NCBI GenBank assembly: GCA_907165065.1
Contig: OU015534.1
Span: 10,423,686-10,487,685 of the forward strand
Source: Caprimulgus europaeus
Lineage: Eukaryota > Chordata > Aves > Caprimulgiformes > Caprimulgidae
Length of the DNA: 64,000 nt
Direction: 5' to 3'
Numbering within the stretch: position 1 is the stretch's first letter; each line of letters starts with the position of its first letter. The translations under genes were made by a program, and so were the position numbers. Shown piece after piece: positions 1 to 10,851 of the stretch. The notes beneath the pieces are model-generated. The model had not been told where the DNA came from. It was given only the letters and a program-made list of their open reading frames with translations, and did not search any database.

Positions 1-1502
1 TTTTCCATGGGCTCCCAACCATGTGTTTTGCTTTATAGCCTGAAATCTTCCCTGTTCCCACCCAAGGAACCTGCCCATCTCTGTTGAGCAGTAGAGGGGA
101 CCCCCTTGCCAGGCCTGGGGGTCACAGCTGTGCCCAGGGACCAGATCAACCACCCCTGAGCAAGAGGTTTTCATCCCTCTCTGTTCTCCAGGGAACACCA
201 GGGCATCATCATGGCAAAGATCAGAGCCTGGATCCACCTGTTGTGGCCAGATTGTGTTTTTGCAAAAGACTGAAAGCAGCATGGCTCTGTGCAAAGTCCC
301 TTTTTTTTTTTTCTTTTTTTCTCTTTTTTCTTTTTTTTTTTCTTTTTCATTCCTTAAAATTGTTATGGGTTTCTTGGCTTCACACCTAAGTTCCATGCCT
401 TCTGTCAGGTAGCAAAAATCAAAGACAAAATGAACCTAACAAGGGAGTTGGCTGGGCTGGAACACACCTCACTGGGGGGAAAAGTCACACTCAGGCTATA
501 TTTAATTAGCTATAATTTTTTTTTTAATATATTTCCAGCAGAACAGATCCACTTGCCACATAAAACAGGCAAAGAGCTCTCGGCACATCAGCCTTTCCAA
601 GTGCCATATGTGTCCCAGTGGTTGCACAGGGTCTGATGTGCTGCAGCTGCTGGCAGCCCCTGCCTGCTGCCTTCCCAGGGGTGGAGGTTCAACACCACTA
701 ATGAGAGATTGTCAGGGGGAATCTCAGCACTGCACTGCCAGGGTCTCCATCGTGCATAAGCTGCACAGGAAGGGTTTGTTGTCTGGGAAGTAAAGGAGGG
801 ATGGATGGATGGGTACAGCATGCCCTGGGGTAAGGAGAGCTGCTCTCACACCTGTCAAGGGGTTTATTCCTCTCTGGCAGAGTCTGGGGTGAGGTGTCCT
901 TGGTATAAAACCCAGGAGACAGCAGCACCTGGAGATTTGTGACGTGGGATTTGGCCCACATTTTGTTGAAGGGCTCCTCCAGGGCTGGGGAAGGTCTGTA
1001 CCAGCCAAGGGGGTGGCTGAGTCTTCCCTGGGTTTGTGCTCAACCTTGCTGTAGACACCAGAGACTCCAAGTGGGAGAGAGCTGCAGGGAGCCATGTCTA
1101 TGCTGGGTATGGATCTGACCCCACCAGCTCTTGCCTGGTGCCCCTAAGGGCTGTGGGTGATGAGAGGGGACAGTCTTCCGTGCCATGGGAGGAGAATTGG
1201 AGATGGGTTTTGGCCTGAAGGATCTCCTCACTTGGGGTGGGATGCTCCTCGTGGGCAGGACATGTGCCTGAGCAGGTCTTTGTACGTCAGCAAGTGGCTG
1301 AGCCCCTAACGATGACTCTTACTGCAAAAAGAGGATAAAATAAGGGAGCAGTTCTCCAAAATTGGATATGCGTGAGCTGAAGTGTTGGTTGTGGCTGTGC
1401 CAAAGCAGCAGCTTGATCCTGTCCTAGGGCAGCTTAGAAAAGAGGTTGGAATTCCTGCAGGGAGGAATTTCCAAGCCCTTTTTCCTTGTCTTTCCATCAC
1501 AG
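1..1502 (+). other. Intron upstream of the first visible BH-domain exon
   Basis: I see no exon here. In particular, no reading frame resembles the p85 SH3 exon (no ALYDY-type motif). The stretch ends in a good polypyrimidine tract and a CAG acceptor at 1501-1502. The acceptor opens a phase-1 exon, so at least one upstream coding exon must exist outside the window if the long transcript is real. In p85alpha that preceding exon is the SH3 exon. A nearly pure pyrimidine tract lies at about 298-348. Confidence 0.7.
298..348 (+). repeat. T-rich pyrimidine tract
   Basis: About 50 bases contain only T and C, mostly T. It could be the poly-A tail of a retroelement on the minus strand or plain simple sequence. 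I see no flanking element body that decides this. Confidence 0.8.
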
Positions 1503-1598
1503 GGCTCCCTGGGCAGGCAGAGCTCACTGAGCACCCCACCCTGCCCGAGCAGGCACTGCCGACCGTGGCCCGGATCATCGAGGCGCTGGAAAAACAAG
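1503..1598 (+). CDS. PIK3R3: PIK3R3 long (p85-type) form, BH-domain exon 1 of 5
   Basis: This is predicted to encode the first part of a RhoGAP-like breakpoint-cluster-homology (BH) domain, which in p85 subunits binds Rho/Rab-type GTPases and PTEN. The exon is 96 nt, bounded by a CAG acceptor behind a long pyrimidine tract and a GTATGG donor. It enters in phase 1 and leaves in phase 1. It has 31 whole codons and contains LPEQALPTVARIIEALEKQ, which matches [25 protein letters not shown] at p85alpha 117-142 in spacing and in the E-A-[IL]-E-K end. The matching p85alpha piece has 30 whole codons and the same phases. There is no stop. It could only be something else if a different p85-like gene lay here, but strand and phase tie it to the PIK3R3 exons downstream. 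Confidence 0.88.
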
Positions 1599-1830
1599 GT
1601 ATGGGCATCCACAGCACCCATCTGCAGGGTGTGGATGGGTGCACCCACTCTGCCCCTGTTCAGAGATGCCCCAAGTGCATTGCTAGAGCCAAACCTCTCC
1701 CCATGCACCCCAGTGCCCACACAGCGTGGGCAGCGTGAGGGAGCTTGGTGGTCTCAAATCTCTGCGTGCTTCCATTGCATTGGAGGATGTGGGGCTCAGG
1801 ACTGATTCCTCTCTCCTGGCTGCTCCCCAG
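1599..1830 (+). other. Short intron between BH exons 1 and 2
   Basis: The intron is 232 bp, with donor GTATGG and acceptor CCCCAG. Nothing else is apparent inside it. Confidence 0.85.
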
Positions 1831-1908
1831 GTCTCGACAGTGAGGGGCTCTACAGATCCAGCCCTGGAGCACTGGGGGATGCTGAGCTGCAGCAGGCTCT
1901 TCTGACGG
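1831..1908 (+). CDS. PIK3R3: PIK3R3 long form, BH-domain exon 2 of 5
   Basis: This 78-nt exon runs from phase 1 to phase 1. It completes the split glycine and then encodes 25 codons beginning LDSEGLYRSS, followed by a LGDAELQQALL helix. p85alpha has exactly 25 residues here (LECSTLYRTQ... to LDCD), ending at the same boundary. The arginine of LYR lines up with p85alpha Arg151, one of the two BH-domain arginines studied for GTPase-activating function. The donor GTAAGT is near consensus. The next intron is 8.8 kb. Confidence 0.9.
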
Positions 1909-2429
1909 GTAAGTCCCAGAGCCACGTCCCTCCCCGTATCCCCAGGAGGGAAGGGGGCTGTGAGGGTGATGTTGCTGGGTGAGCCAGGCACAGCAGGCAT
2001 AGGCTGTGGGCTCCAACCTTATTATGGCCCTAATTACAGCTCTGTAAGGCCCTGCCTGCATGTGAGCCCAAATCTGCTCCCCCAATACCCCAGTATGACG
2101 CTGCCAAGAGGGTTGTGAGTGCGGGGCTGAGGTGCTTCACCTGAAGCTGTATTTTTTTTTATTATTTTTTTTAGGGAGAAATGTGTTTTGTTTTGCAAAC
2201 CTCTAGGGTTTCTGTCTGAGAAGCAGGGCAGGGAGAAAGGGGAAGGAAAGGCTCATTTTTTAGGTGACTGAGAAGCGTTTGGCAGGACTGGGTGGCGAGG
2301 TCAGTTATAAGCAGGGTGAGGAGGAGGGAAAAACCATCTCCCCAGCCCCTTGCTCCTAAATTCAGGACTGGGATGGCACGGGGGCGTTGGGGACGTGATG
2401 GATCCCAGTCTGGGGAGGGGAGGGCATCG

Positions 2430-2720
2430 AGCACCTCACCCTCCCGGCCGCCGTGCCCGGAGGGCGGCACTGTGGCTCCAGGCACTGCGTCCCCCCGCCC
2501 TTGGGCTCCGCATCCCGGGAGCTGGGGAGGGGGGGACCCGGCGGCTGTGCCAGCGCCGGGAGCCGGCGGCAGCCGGGCCGTGTTGCTGGGGAGAAGGGCT
2601 GTGATGAAATCGCTATTTTAAGCAACATGACCTCATCGCTTCCCCCGCTCACCGGGAGCCGAGAACCCGCCGGGCGGGGGACGGGAGGGATGCGGGAGAG
2701 GAGATGTGGGGGGGTCCTAG
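2430..2720. promoter_or_regulatory. Intronic GC/CpG-rich patch, candidate regulatory element
   Basis: This is a local cluster of CpG dinucleotides inside an otherwise CpG-poor intron. It is interrupted near 2605-2640 by a short AT-rich core (CTATTTTAAG, then TGACCTCA). Such a core in a CpG-rich setting is typical of enhancers or minor promoters. That is inference only; no TATA box or exon is recognisable. Confidence 0.3.
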
Positions 2721-4098
2721 GGCTGCTCCGTCCCCGCTGCCCGAGGAGGGCTCTGCTCCCCCGGGGGTGCTGGGGACACGGTGCCCCACACCTCCGCTGG
2801 CAGAAGCCCCCGCTGCAGTTTGGGGGAGGCAGGAGCTGCGGGGTGCCTTCGCCTCCAGCCTGGTTTCCCGATGATCTCCAGAGGAGGTGAAGGGCTCCAG
2901 AGATCAGTCCCCGCGGCCCCGGGCACTGATGCCCGGGCTGGGCAGGGGCAGCTACAGCAGCGTGAGAAGGACACTTCGCTTTGTGACGGGTCCTTCATCC
3001 TCCTCACGCAGCCGGTGCAGCATCCCTGCTGCACAGGGCTCCCCGGCAGCACCGCAGCCGTCACCACCGATGTTCTGCCCGCTTCAGGAGACCCCACCAG
3101 CCCCGAGGCAAATCCCACTGGCTTTGCCAGAGCCTGTGCTGGAGCTCTGAGCAGCTGCTGTGTCCATGCAGGTTTTCATCTCCCATGGCAGGAGAGGTGG
3201 GAAATACCATCGTGGTTTTCAAACCATTTGACAGCCCTGGAAAATCCCCAACAGCCCCAAGTGACTTGATGCTCCCGAGCCCTCCATCTCCACTAGGACC
3301 TAAATAAACTCTTTTATTTGGCAACTTATGGGGCTGCCCTGTGCACTCAGCAACACTGAGCTGGGCAAAGCTGGAGCTCTCCAGAGCTGTGTGGAGGGAG
3401 TAGGACATGTCACACATTTGCTAGCTCTCAGATGAAGGAGATGATGCTCAGCCCTGCCAGAGGGATGCTCTGCAAACAGGGTGGGGATAACATTCCTGCC
3501 AGGCCCAAGCATCCCGGCAGAGCCCAGGCATAGCAGCCTGCTCCCCGCACAGCCTCCTGCAGACCCAAGACCTATCAGTGCTTCCCCAGAGCCCTGCTGG
3601 AGCCCAAACCGGGCTGGGGAACTGGCAGGAGACCATCTCTGCTTTGGACTCCATACATACCCCCCCCCATTGCATTTGGTGGGGTGAAACATCCCTGCCA
3701 AAAATGGGAGTTTGCGTGCCCCATGCACAAGATGGCAGAGGCAAGGGTTGTGTTTCTCTTTCTCCCCTGCTCCTGATGATCCACCCCTCCATCACCTCAC
3801 CTCTGCCAGCAGCCCACCTGCAAAAGCTGAGCTCCATCTTGGGAAAAGGGGGAGAAATCAGAGCCAGGGCTGGTGGTGGCTGGAACTGAACCCGTCCCTG
3901 CTAGGGGGGAAAACCAGATTCCCACCGGGGGTTTCAGCTTACTTGCGAATGCCCAAATAGTGCTGGTGTTCGACAGTGGTGGCAGGAAAACTGCTGGAGC
4001 GTGCGAGGAAAAAGGGGTAGGGGCTGGAAAAGTTTGGGTGATGGTTTTCTAACCCCCAAATCTTAATGTGTCAGAGAAGACAGGGTGTTTTATACTCT

Positions 4099-4383
4099 GA
4101 ATCACAGAATCACAGAATGTCAGGGATTGGAAGGGACCTCCAAAGATCATCTAGTCCGGGAGCAGGAACACCTAGATGAGTTCATACAGGAAGGCATTCA
4201 GGTAGGTCTTGAATGTCTCCAGAGAAGGAGACTCCACAACCTCCCTGGGCAGCCTGTTCCAGTGCTCTCACTGTTACTCTCACAGTAAAGAAGTTTCTTC
4301 TGAAGTTTAAGCGGAACCTCCTGTGTTCCAGCTTACACCCATTGCCCCTTGTCCTATCATTGGACAGCACTGGAAGAGCATCT
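4099..4383 (-). mobile_element. CR1 LINE 3' fragment
   Basis: Read on the minus strand, this ends in repeated ATTCTGTG octamers (4099-4118 on plus), the hallmark of avian CR1 3' ends. It also contains the familiar CR1 blocks reading on plus as GGAAGGGACCTCCAAAGATCATC and CTCCACAACCTCCCTGGGCAGCCTG. It is about 285 bp, 5'-truncated like most CR1 copies, and only moderately diverged. No coding capacity remains. Confidence 0.93.
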
Positions 4384-5039
4384 GAACTTCCAGAGGGGAA
4401 GAGTTTCTCTGGGGACAAGGAGCTGTGCAAGTCAGAGTGGTCCTGGCTGTCTCAGGGACCCTGTGGGCATCATGCTGTCCCTGAGGCTGGGCAGCACAGG
4501 CACCCATCTGAGCTGTTCTTGATCAAACCCTTTTCCCATCCCTGGCTCTTTTGGAGCCCTTACCTGTGGGGGACAGCCTGAGGGGGCAGCCCCCAAGCTG
4601 AACATCACCCAGGCTTTGGGATGAAGTTTTCCCATCCTCATGGGGCTGTGGCAGCATCAGGCACAGTGAATGTGGATGCTGCGTGGCTCCATGTGGCTTT
4701 ACAGCTTGGGCTGAGCCTGTCCCCATCCCAGCGCTGGTCACATCCTGCAGGACAGTGGCATCTGACCACTGGCTAGAGCCTGTGCACCAAGCTTGGTATT
4801 TCCACGTTGAACAATGCAATAAATATTATTTATAGGGGGAAAGAAAAAGAGAAAGCAAAGACAGAGTTCATCAATAAAGGGCTGATCAGTGAACAGAACT
4901 CCGCTGCCACTGGGCTGAGAAGCCACCAGGGCTGGCAAGTAAAGCATGGACCGAAGGGTGGTTGTACTTCCAGCCAGCTTATGTGGCTCCAGAGAATAAT
5001 TAATTGTTTTAGGACACTTGGTGTTTAATTCAGACCTTT

Positions 5040-5230
5040 ATGCCGCGAGCGGCGAGCGAGGCTGTGCGATGTCACTGAACACGGGAGTCAGAGTCACGTG
5101 GCAGCAAGGAAAAGGGACTTAACGAAAAGCCACAGCCCCACACGGGGCCGGGGGGACTCGACAAAGGGCTTCGGGGGATGAGTCAGTCAGGAGCCTCGCT
5201 GCAGCTGCAGAGAGAGAGTTATGGGCAGAA
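5040..5230. promoter_or_regulatory. Motif cluster in intron, candidate enhancer
   Basis: This CpG-containing segment has a perfect E-box CACGTG at 5095-5100 and a perfect AP-1 site TGAGTCA at 5179-5185, and it lies between GC-poor flanks. Isolated motifs are common by chance, so confidence is low. Confidence 0.22.
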
Positions 5231-8200
5231 AAATAAGCTTTAGACAGCAGTGGCAGCATGCAGTGCTTGCCCCGGCTGCCCCCCCATGCTCCCTGCAGTG
5301 CCCTGCTGAGGGACTGCTTCATGGTCTGGGGACATCTCCATGCCAGGGCCACCACTGACCCAGAGGGTTTCCAGACCCCAGCATTCCTGCTGTACCCTGT
5401 GTGTGGCTTAGGGACTGTATGGAGTGCAAGGGATGAGGCAAATCACCTGCAAAGTCCCTGGTGCCTGTGGACACAAGGTATATAAGCCCATCTGGTGTCC
5501 AGAGTGAGGTCTTCGCACCCCTCTTCCCCTGAGATGTGCTGGGCAGCCTTTTCCTCCCAGCTGCCACTGAACCAGGAAATGTGGGACCTTCTCTGGCCAG
5601 TGGCAGCAGAGCTGTGGGTGGACTGGTGGGCGCGGGAGCCCTTTGGAGCTGAGGGACCTGAACTGGGGTGGCTTGGCATGGGGACGACTGCAAAGTCCTG
5701 TGTGTAGTGGCTGGGTAGCACTTTGCCACTTCTGGGTACGGATGGTCTGCACCTCATCCTTCCTCCCTGGTGGGAGATGAGGTGCAGAGACCCTACAGAG
5801 CCCTCCTACCCTGTGGCTCCCTGAGTGCCCTGTATGGCTCAGATGGGGCTGAACCCATCCAGGATGGTGGTGAAGCACTGAAACATTTTGGATAACCCAT
5901 GCTCTGATCTGGGCTCTGGGGTCTAGCTGCAGATACAAATACTGAGACCTTTCCCCAGCTACAGGGGCAGCACCGGGAAAAGCCTGTGCTGCTGGTGGGG
6001 CCAGGCAGGAGCTGCCTGCACCCCGGGGTGCTGGGGCGAATCTGGTGGCAGCACGAGGCGGATTGGAGCCGGTGTCTCCAGGCGTGCCATGTCTGCGCTG
6101 CCATCCTGCCCGCTTTCATCTCAGCCCCGGCACAGAGCAGTCTGCCTGGAGACACGCTCACGTGCCCAGGAATTAGGTCAGGCCTCGGTGGGGATTAGCA
6201 GGCGGTGGTGGGCTCCGGGGCTTCACCAGGGCTGCTGGGAGCTGCTGCTGGGCAGAAAGAGCTGGGCTGGAGTGAAGAGCAGCTTGGGGGGCCTCACACT
6301 GCTGCCCCTGTCATCACGGTGTGGATGCCCAGGGAGGGAGCACATCCCCATCCTCATCCCTGGGATGCCAGAGGGGGCTGGAGGCCCCCAACGACTCTGG
6401 TTTCCCCTTGCCAAGCTGTTAACCCCACCACGGTGACTTTATCCCAATCTCAAGGCGTCCTAGTGCCTACTGCGCTGCTTTTTTATTTATACCTGCAGTG
6501 GAAATAAACCCTACGTTGTCAGAGCCTGGCAAGAGGCATGAGCTCATCTCTTATATTTGGCAGTGATGAAAGAAGAGCAAATAAATGGCAGCAGCACAGA
6601 CATCCCTGCCAGACCCATCAGAGTGAAATGGGGGTGAGCTTTTGCCATCCCCTCCCATAGCTGCTGGGGAAACTGAGGAAGGGGACTGGCCTCGGGAAGC
6701 CGAGGCTAGGGAAGGCAGCCTCACTGGTCCCAGCACCCCTGCCCTGGTTGAGCACAATCTGGGGGTATGCTGAGGTGAAACCCAGCTTGGAGGGTGTTTG
6801 GGGCTGCCAGGAGCTCCTGGGCAGGGGGTGTCCTGGCAGCTGCCACATCCCCAGCACAAGGTACCAGCGGGCTGGTTCAGAGATGTTACAATGATGCTGA
6901 ATCAACGCTGGGGAAATATTCCCTGATTTGGTGCACAGTTCCCCAGTAAACCCCCAGTGTGGGATGCCCAGGAGCCTCAAACACCTGGCTGGAGCTGGGG
7001 GCTGTACGGGTCCTTGTGCAGGCAGCATCCATGCGGATGGGAAGTTATGCAGACTGGGTAAAAAGGACATCTCTGCAGCATCAGCTGATGCTTAAACCTG
7101 AAAGGTCTGGAAGGGGTAGGGAAATTCCCAAGTTAGTATTTAAGTCAGGCCCAGGTCTGGGTCATTTGGGTGCCCCTCTGCCATGGGGACTGTGCACCCA
7201 AGAGTATCATGCTGCAGTGGTACTTGGCAGCCAAGGTCCAACTGACCCTGTGGGACTCCCTGCTGCAAGAGGGGCTTGTGGGTGCTGGGCAAGATCTACA
7301 CCCTGTCACCCACACACTGGCCGGGGACATGGGGCACAGCCGTCACCTGTGTCCTTGGGCAGGGGACAGCCAGTTACTGGGACTCGCTCAGTTCTCCCTT
7401 CAAACCAACCCCCTCACCTCCTCCCTGACACCTCTTGGTTAAACATCCTCCGCATTTACCGAAACTAAGGACTTACTCACACCTCCCCGGCTGGCTCAGC
7501 TGCCGGGAGAGGTCCTGGTGTTTCCTGCCCAGCCTGACTCAGCCCAAAGCCCCGGCACCTCTCTGCCGCTGCCGGGATGTGGGGTCTGGCATCCCTCCGG
7601 GAGAAGGCTGGGAGCACCCATTGCTTTTCCCTCTGAGCTGGTGGTCATCCCACGCACCCCTTCCCCAGCCCCAAATTTATTCCTGCTTTTCATCCCCCAT
7701 GGGCAAGGGATGCTCTCCACTGGTCCCTGGCCACTTGCTTGCTCCACCAGTAGGTCAGCAAGCAGGTTGTGTGCTGCAGGGGGTTGGTATGGGGTTGAGG
7801 TTGGGGTTTTGGGGTGTTTTCCTTCTATTTGTGGCAGGTGGAATCCTGCCACATCAGGATTCATCCCAGGAATCCCCTCCATCATTCCGCAGGGGAAGGG
7901 ACGGGAACATCTGGAGAGCAGTGGGAGAGCTGTGACTCATCCTGCAGCATCATTAACTTCTTATAGCTGGTTATCATCTCCCTCTGATAAGGAGAGAGCA
8001 GCATCCTTGGGGTCAGGCTGGTGGTAATCGGTTGGGAAGGCTCCAGGATTAACCCTTTCCTACCTGCCAGCCGAGCAGCTTGGACCACATTGAAGTCTGC
8101 TCTCAGCCCAACAGGGAGCCCAGCTCACCATGGCAGCTCCAGAGGAGGGAAGGGAGCTGGGGCAGGAGGATGCCATTGCATCTCCAGGAGGATGGGGGCA

Positions 8201-10719
8201 ACAGGCTAATGGCTATTTCTAGCCAACGTGCCAAGGAGAAGGGTGCCACCAGTAATCAGTCCCGGTTACGGGGTGTAAATCCCTCCACCCCGGTCTCCCC
8301 ATCTTGCTTCTCTCTGGATGTAAAGATGTTTTCGAGTCTTGCTTTGAAACTGGCTGAGCCTTCCCTTTGAACACCCCCCTAGGCCCATGTCTAAAGATGC
8401 AAATGAGCTAATTAGGCTGAGGTGGAGCCCGGGGCTGATTGCCTGGGGCCAGCACCTGGCAGCAGCCCCTTCTCTGCACAGGAACAGCTTGTGGCTGCTC
8501 TCCCCAGTCTGCACCAGCATCCTTAAGACAAGTGACAGGTCCCTGCAGAAACCTCCCTGGTGAGAAGGGTTTGGTGTTTGCCTGGTGCATCCCGCTGATA
8601 GGAGCAGCTCTCTTCAATGAGCCCAGGCAACGAGGCCCCAAGACCTTCCCAGCAGCATGCCTGGGTTTTAGCCACACACTGGTGGGTTTCAGCCCAAATC
8701 AGAGGTTGGAACATCTTGTAAGATCCCTAACCCCACTCTCATCCCCTGCCCAGCTGGAGCCAACCTGCCAGCTCACTTCTCCAAGTGCTAGCAAAAATGG
8801 GGAACGGTGTCATCCCCTCACAAACCTCAGTAGAAATGAGCCTTTTGGCCAGCTGAGAAGGTCCAGAAGTGTGTCTGGGCAATAGGAGCAATAGCATGGA
8901 CCACAGCAGGGCCAGGGTGCAGCAGGCGAGAGCTGGTCAACCCTACCTGCCTCGAGGACGCTGAGGGCAGAGTGGCCCGTGGGGTGATGTGGCGACATTG
9001 GGGGGTACCAGAAAGGCAGTGCCACCCTTGCTCTGGGTTGTGTTTGGCCATGCTGGATGGCTGCCTGCCCCGTCATGGTGGCATCTCTCCCAGCTGTCCC
9101 CGTGCTGCCCTTGGGCACGGTTCCCAGCCGGCCGGGTGCTTGCTCCTGAAAATGAGGTAGCGTCTCCAACGGCTGGGTTAAAGGCTTTGCTTCGGGCATT
9201 GGTCAATCTGTTTTCTCTCTGGTCTCTGAGCCAAATGGCAGGCACTGTCCATAAGGGACCTGCCACAGCTTCTTGTTCCCAAGCAGGCGGAGGGGAAGGC
9301 AGGCAGGCCCACGGTGGGGATGCCCCAAGGAAACAAAATCAAGGTCAAGGTGCCCAAAACCAGGCTTTGCCAGGAGTTAGGAAACAGCTTGCCCCAGGAA
9401 ACAGCTTTTCTCTGCTCTTTTGGGTTTATCACCCCAGAACGGAATACAGCCACACATGGTCAGCTGAAATGGTTGGAGACTCAAAGTGTTTTCTGCTGGA
9501 AAATGCTGGGCTGGGAGATGGAGTGTGTCCCAGAATGGCAGCAGTTTCAGTAAAGCTGCATTTGGGGGTGAAGAGCCAGAGAGGGGAGGGGAAAGAGGCT
9601 CAGAGCAGGGCAAGCCCACCATCTTCTTCTCAATCATGACACACCAGGCCATTTGGGGTCTGACATGTCACCTTTAAGAAAGTGCAAAACTTGATCTTTT
9701 TTCAGTATTCTCATTTAGAAGCAAGAAATTCAGTTTCTACAAAGAAACCATTTCAAAAGATCCCAAATATCTTGGGCTTTTTTATTATTCCCCCTTCCCC
9801 AAGATTTCTCCTACAAGGAGAATTTCAAAACATTGCATTTGGCTCCGGTTTGAATCAAAGGCGGATTTTGAAAGCTCTAGATCTTTGCAAAAGGGACCGT
9901 TACCCTCCGGACAGCCACCTCCTGGCCCAGCTGGGCTGAGAGACCTCCAAGAAAAACGCATGAGGCAATACCAAAGGGTGCTAAAAGGGTTCTTCACCCT
10001 GGACCTCGGTGAAGCAATGTCCCTGCACTGGCCCAGCCGTGGGGTTCAGAGGGACATGTCCCACCCTTTGGCTCCCGCTGGACCATGGGACATTTCTGCT
10101 CAGAGAGCTGCTCCTGTCCCAAGCCCAGGCTGGGTGGGCTCAGCCTCCCCCAGGCACTTTGCCCCATCCTGGAGCATCCTTCACCACTTCCCCCAGGGCA
10201 GCTGCCTTCTGGAGCATATTCACAGGATTTTGGGCTCACTGGGGTGACATGGGCCTTCAGCAGTGTGCCTTGCCTGGGGACCATAACCCCGCTTCATGGA
10301 TGCATTTTTCCAAGCAGTTCCCGGGGCTGGCACACCATGCATGGCCCTTGATGGCCTGAGGGCGCCTGGGGAAGCTGCTCAGCCTGTCCCATGGGTGCTA
10401 TCCTGCACTGGGACCCCGGTGGGATGCCGAGAGCCCCTGCCCCATGCACTGGGTATATAGTGCACAGGAGGCAGAGACGCTGCCTGATGCTCTCCATGGG
10501 CACATGGAACTCTGGGTCAGTGGAAACTGGGACAGGAACATTTGCTGGGGTGAGGTTGTCAGTGAAATCATGGGCTGCCCTACCTGGGGGATGGGGACAC
10601 GGGCAAAGAAATCAGCACCTATGTCCAGAGGAAGGTCTGCAGGGATGGAAGAGCTCCAAGCTCTGCACTGCAGGGGCAGCACCACTGGCTAAGGGCTCAT
10701 GTTGGCTCTTTCCCTGCAG

Positions 10720-10851
10720 ATGCCTCGGCTGTGGACATGGACATGTACGATTCCCAGACGCTGGCGGAGGCCCTGAGGTGGTACCTCCAGGAGCTCCCAT
10801 CACCCCTGATCCCTCCAGCTCTCTACAGCGACTTGGTGCACATGGCTCAAG
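10720..10851 (+). CDS. PIK3R3: PIK3R3 long form, BH-domain exon 3 of 5
   Basis: This 132-nt exon runs phase 1 to phase 1, with acceptor CCCTGCAG and donor GTGAGC. After the split aspartate come 43 codons, including LAEALRWYLQELPSPLIPP and ALYSDLVHMAQ. p85alpha has LADAFKRYLLDLPNPVIPA and AVYSEMISLAP at the same place (about residues 182-211). The L-P-x-P-[LV]-I-P motif is the classic RhoGAP-fold signature of the helix preceding the GTPase groove. The exon is one codon longer than in p85alpha. This is the strongest single piece of homology among the upstream exons. Confidence 0.93.

Larger units (their letters stand above)
1909..10719 (+). other. 8.8 kb intron between BH exons 2 and 3
   Basis: No coding exon could be supported in this stretch. 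It contains a GC/CpG-rich patch (2430-2720), one CR1 LINE tail (4099-4383) and a short motif-dense segment at 5040-5230, each listed separately. Elsewhere it is GC-rich unique sequence with many open frames that lack family resemblance. Confidence 0.7.

Noticed and set aside
1-1502. Possible SH3 exon of the long form
   Set aside because: I looked for an ALYDY-type motif and a phase-1 donor in all frames and found none. The exon must be outside the window if it exists.
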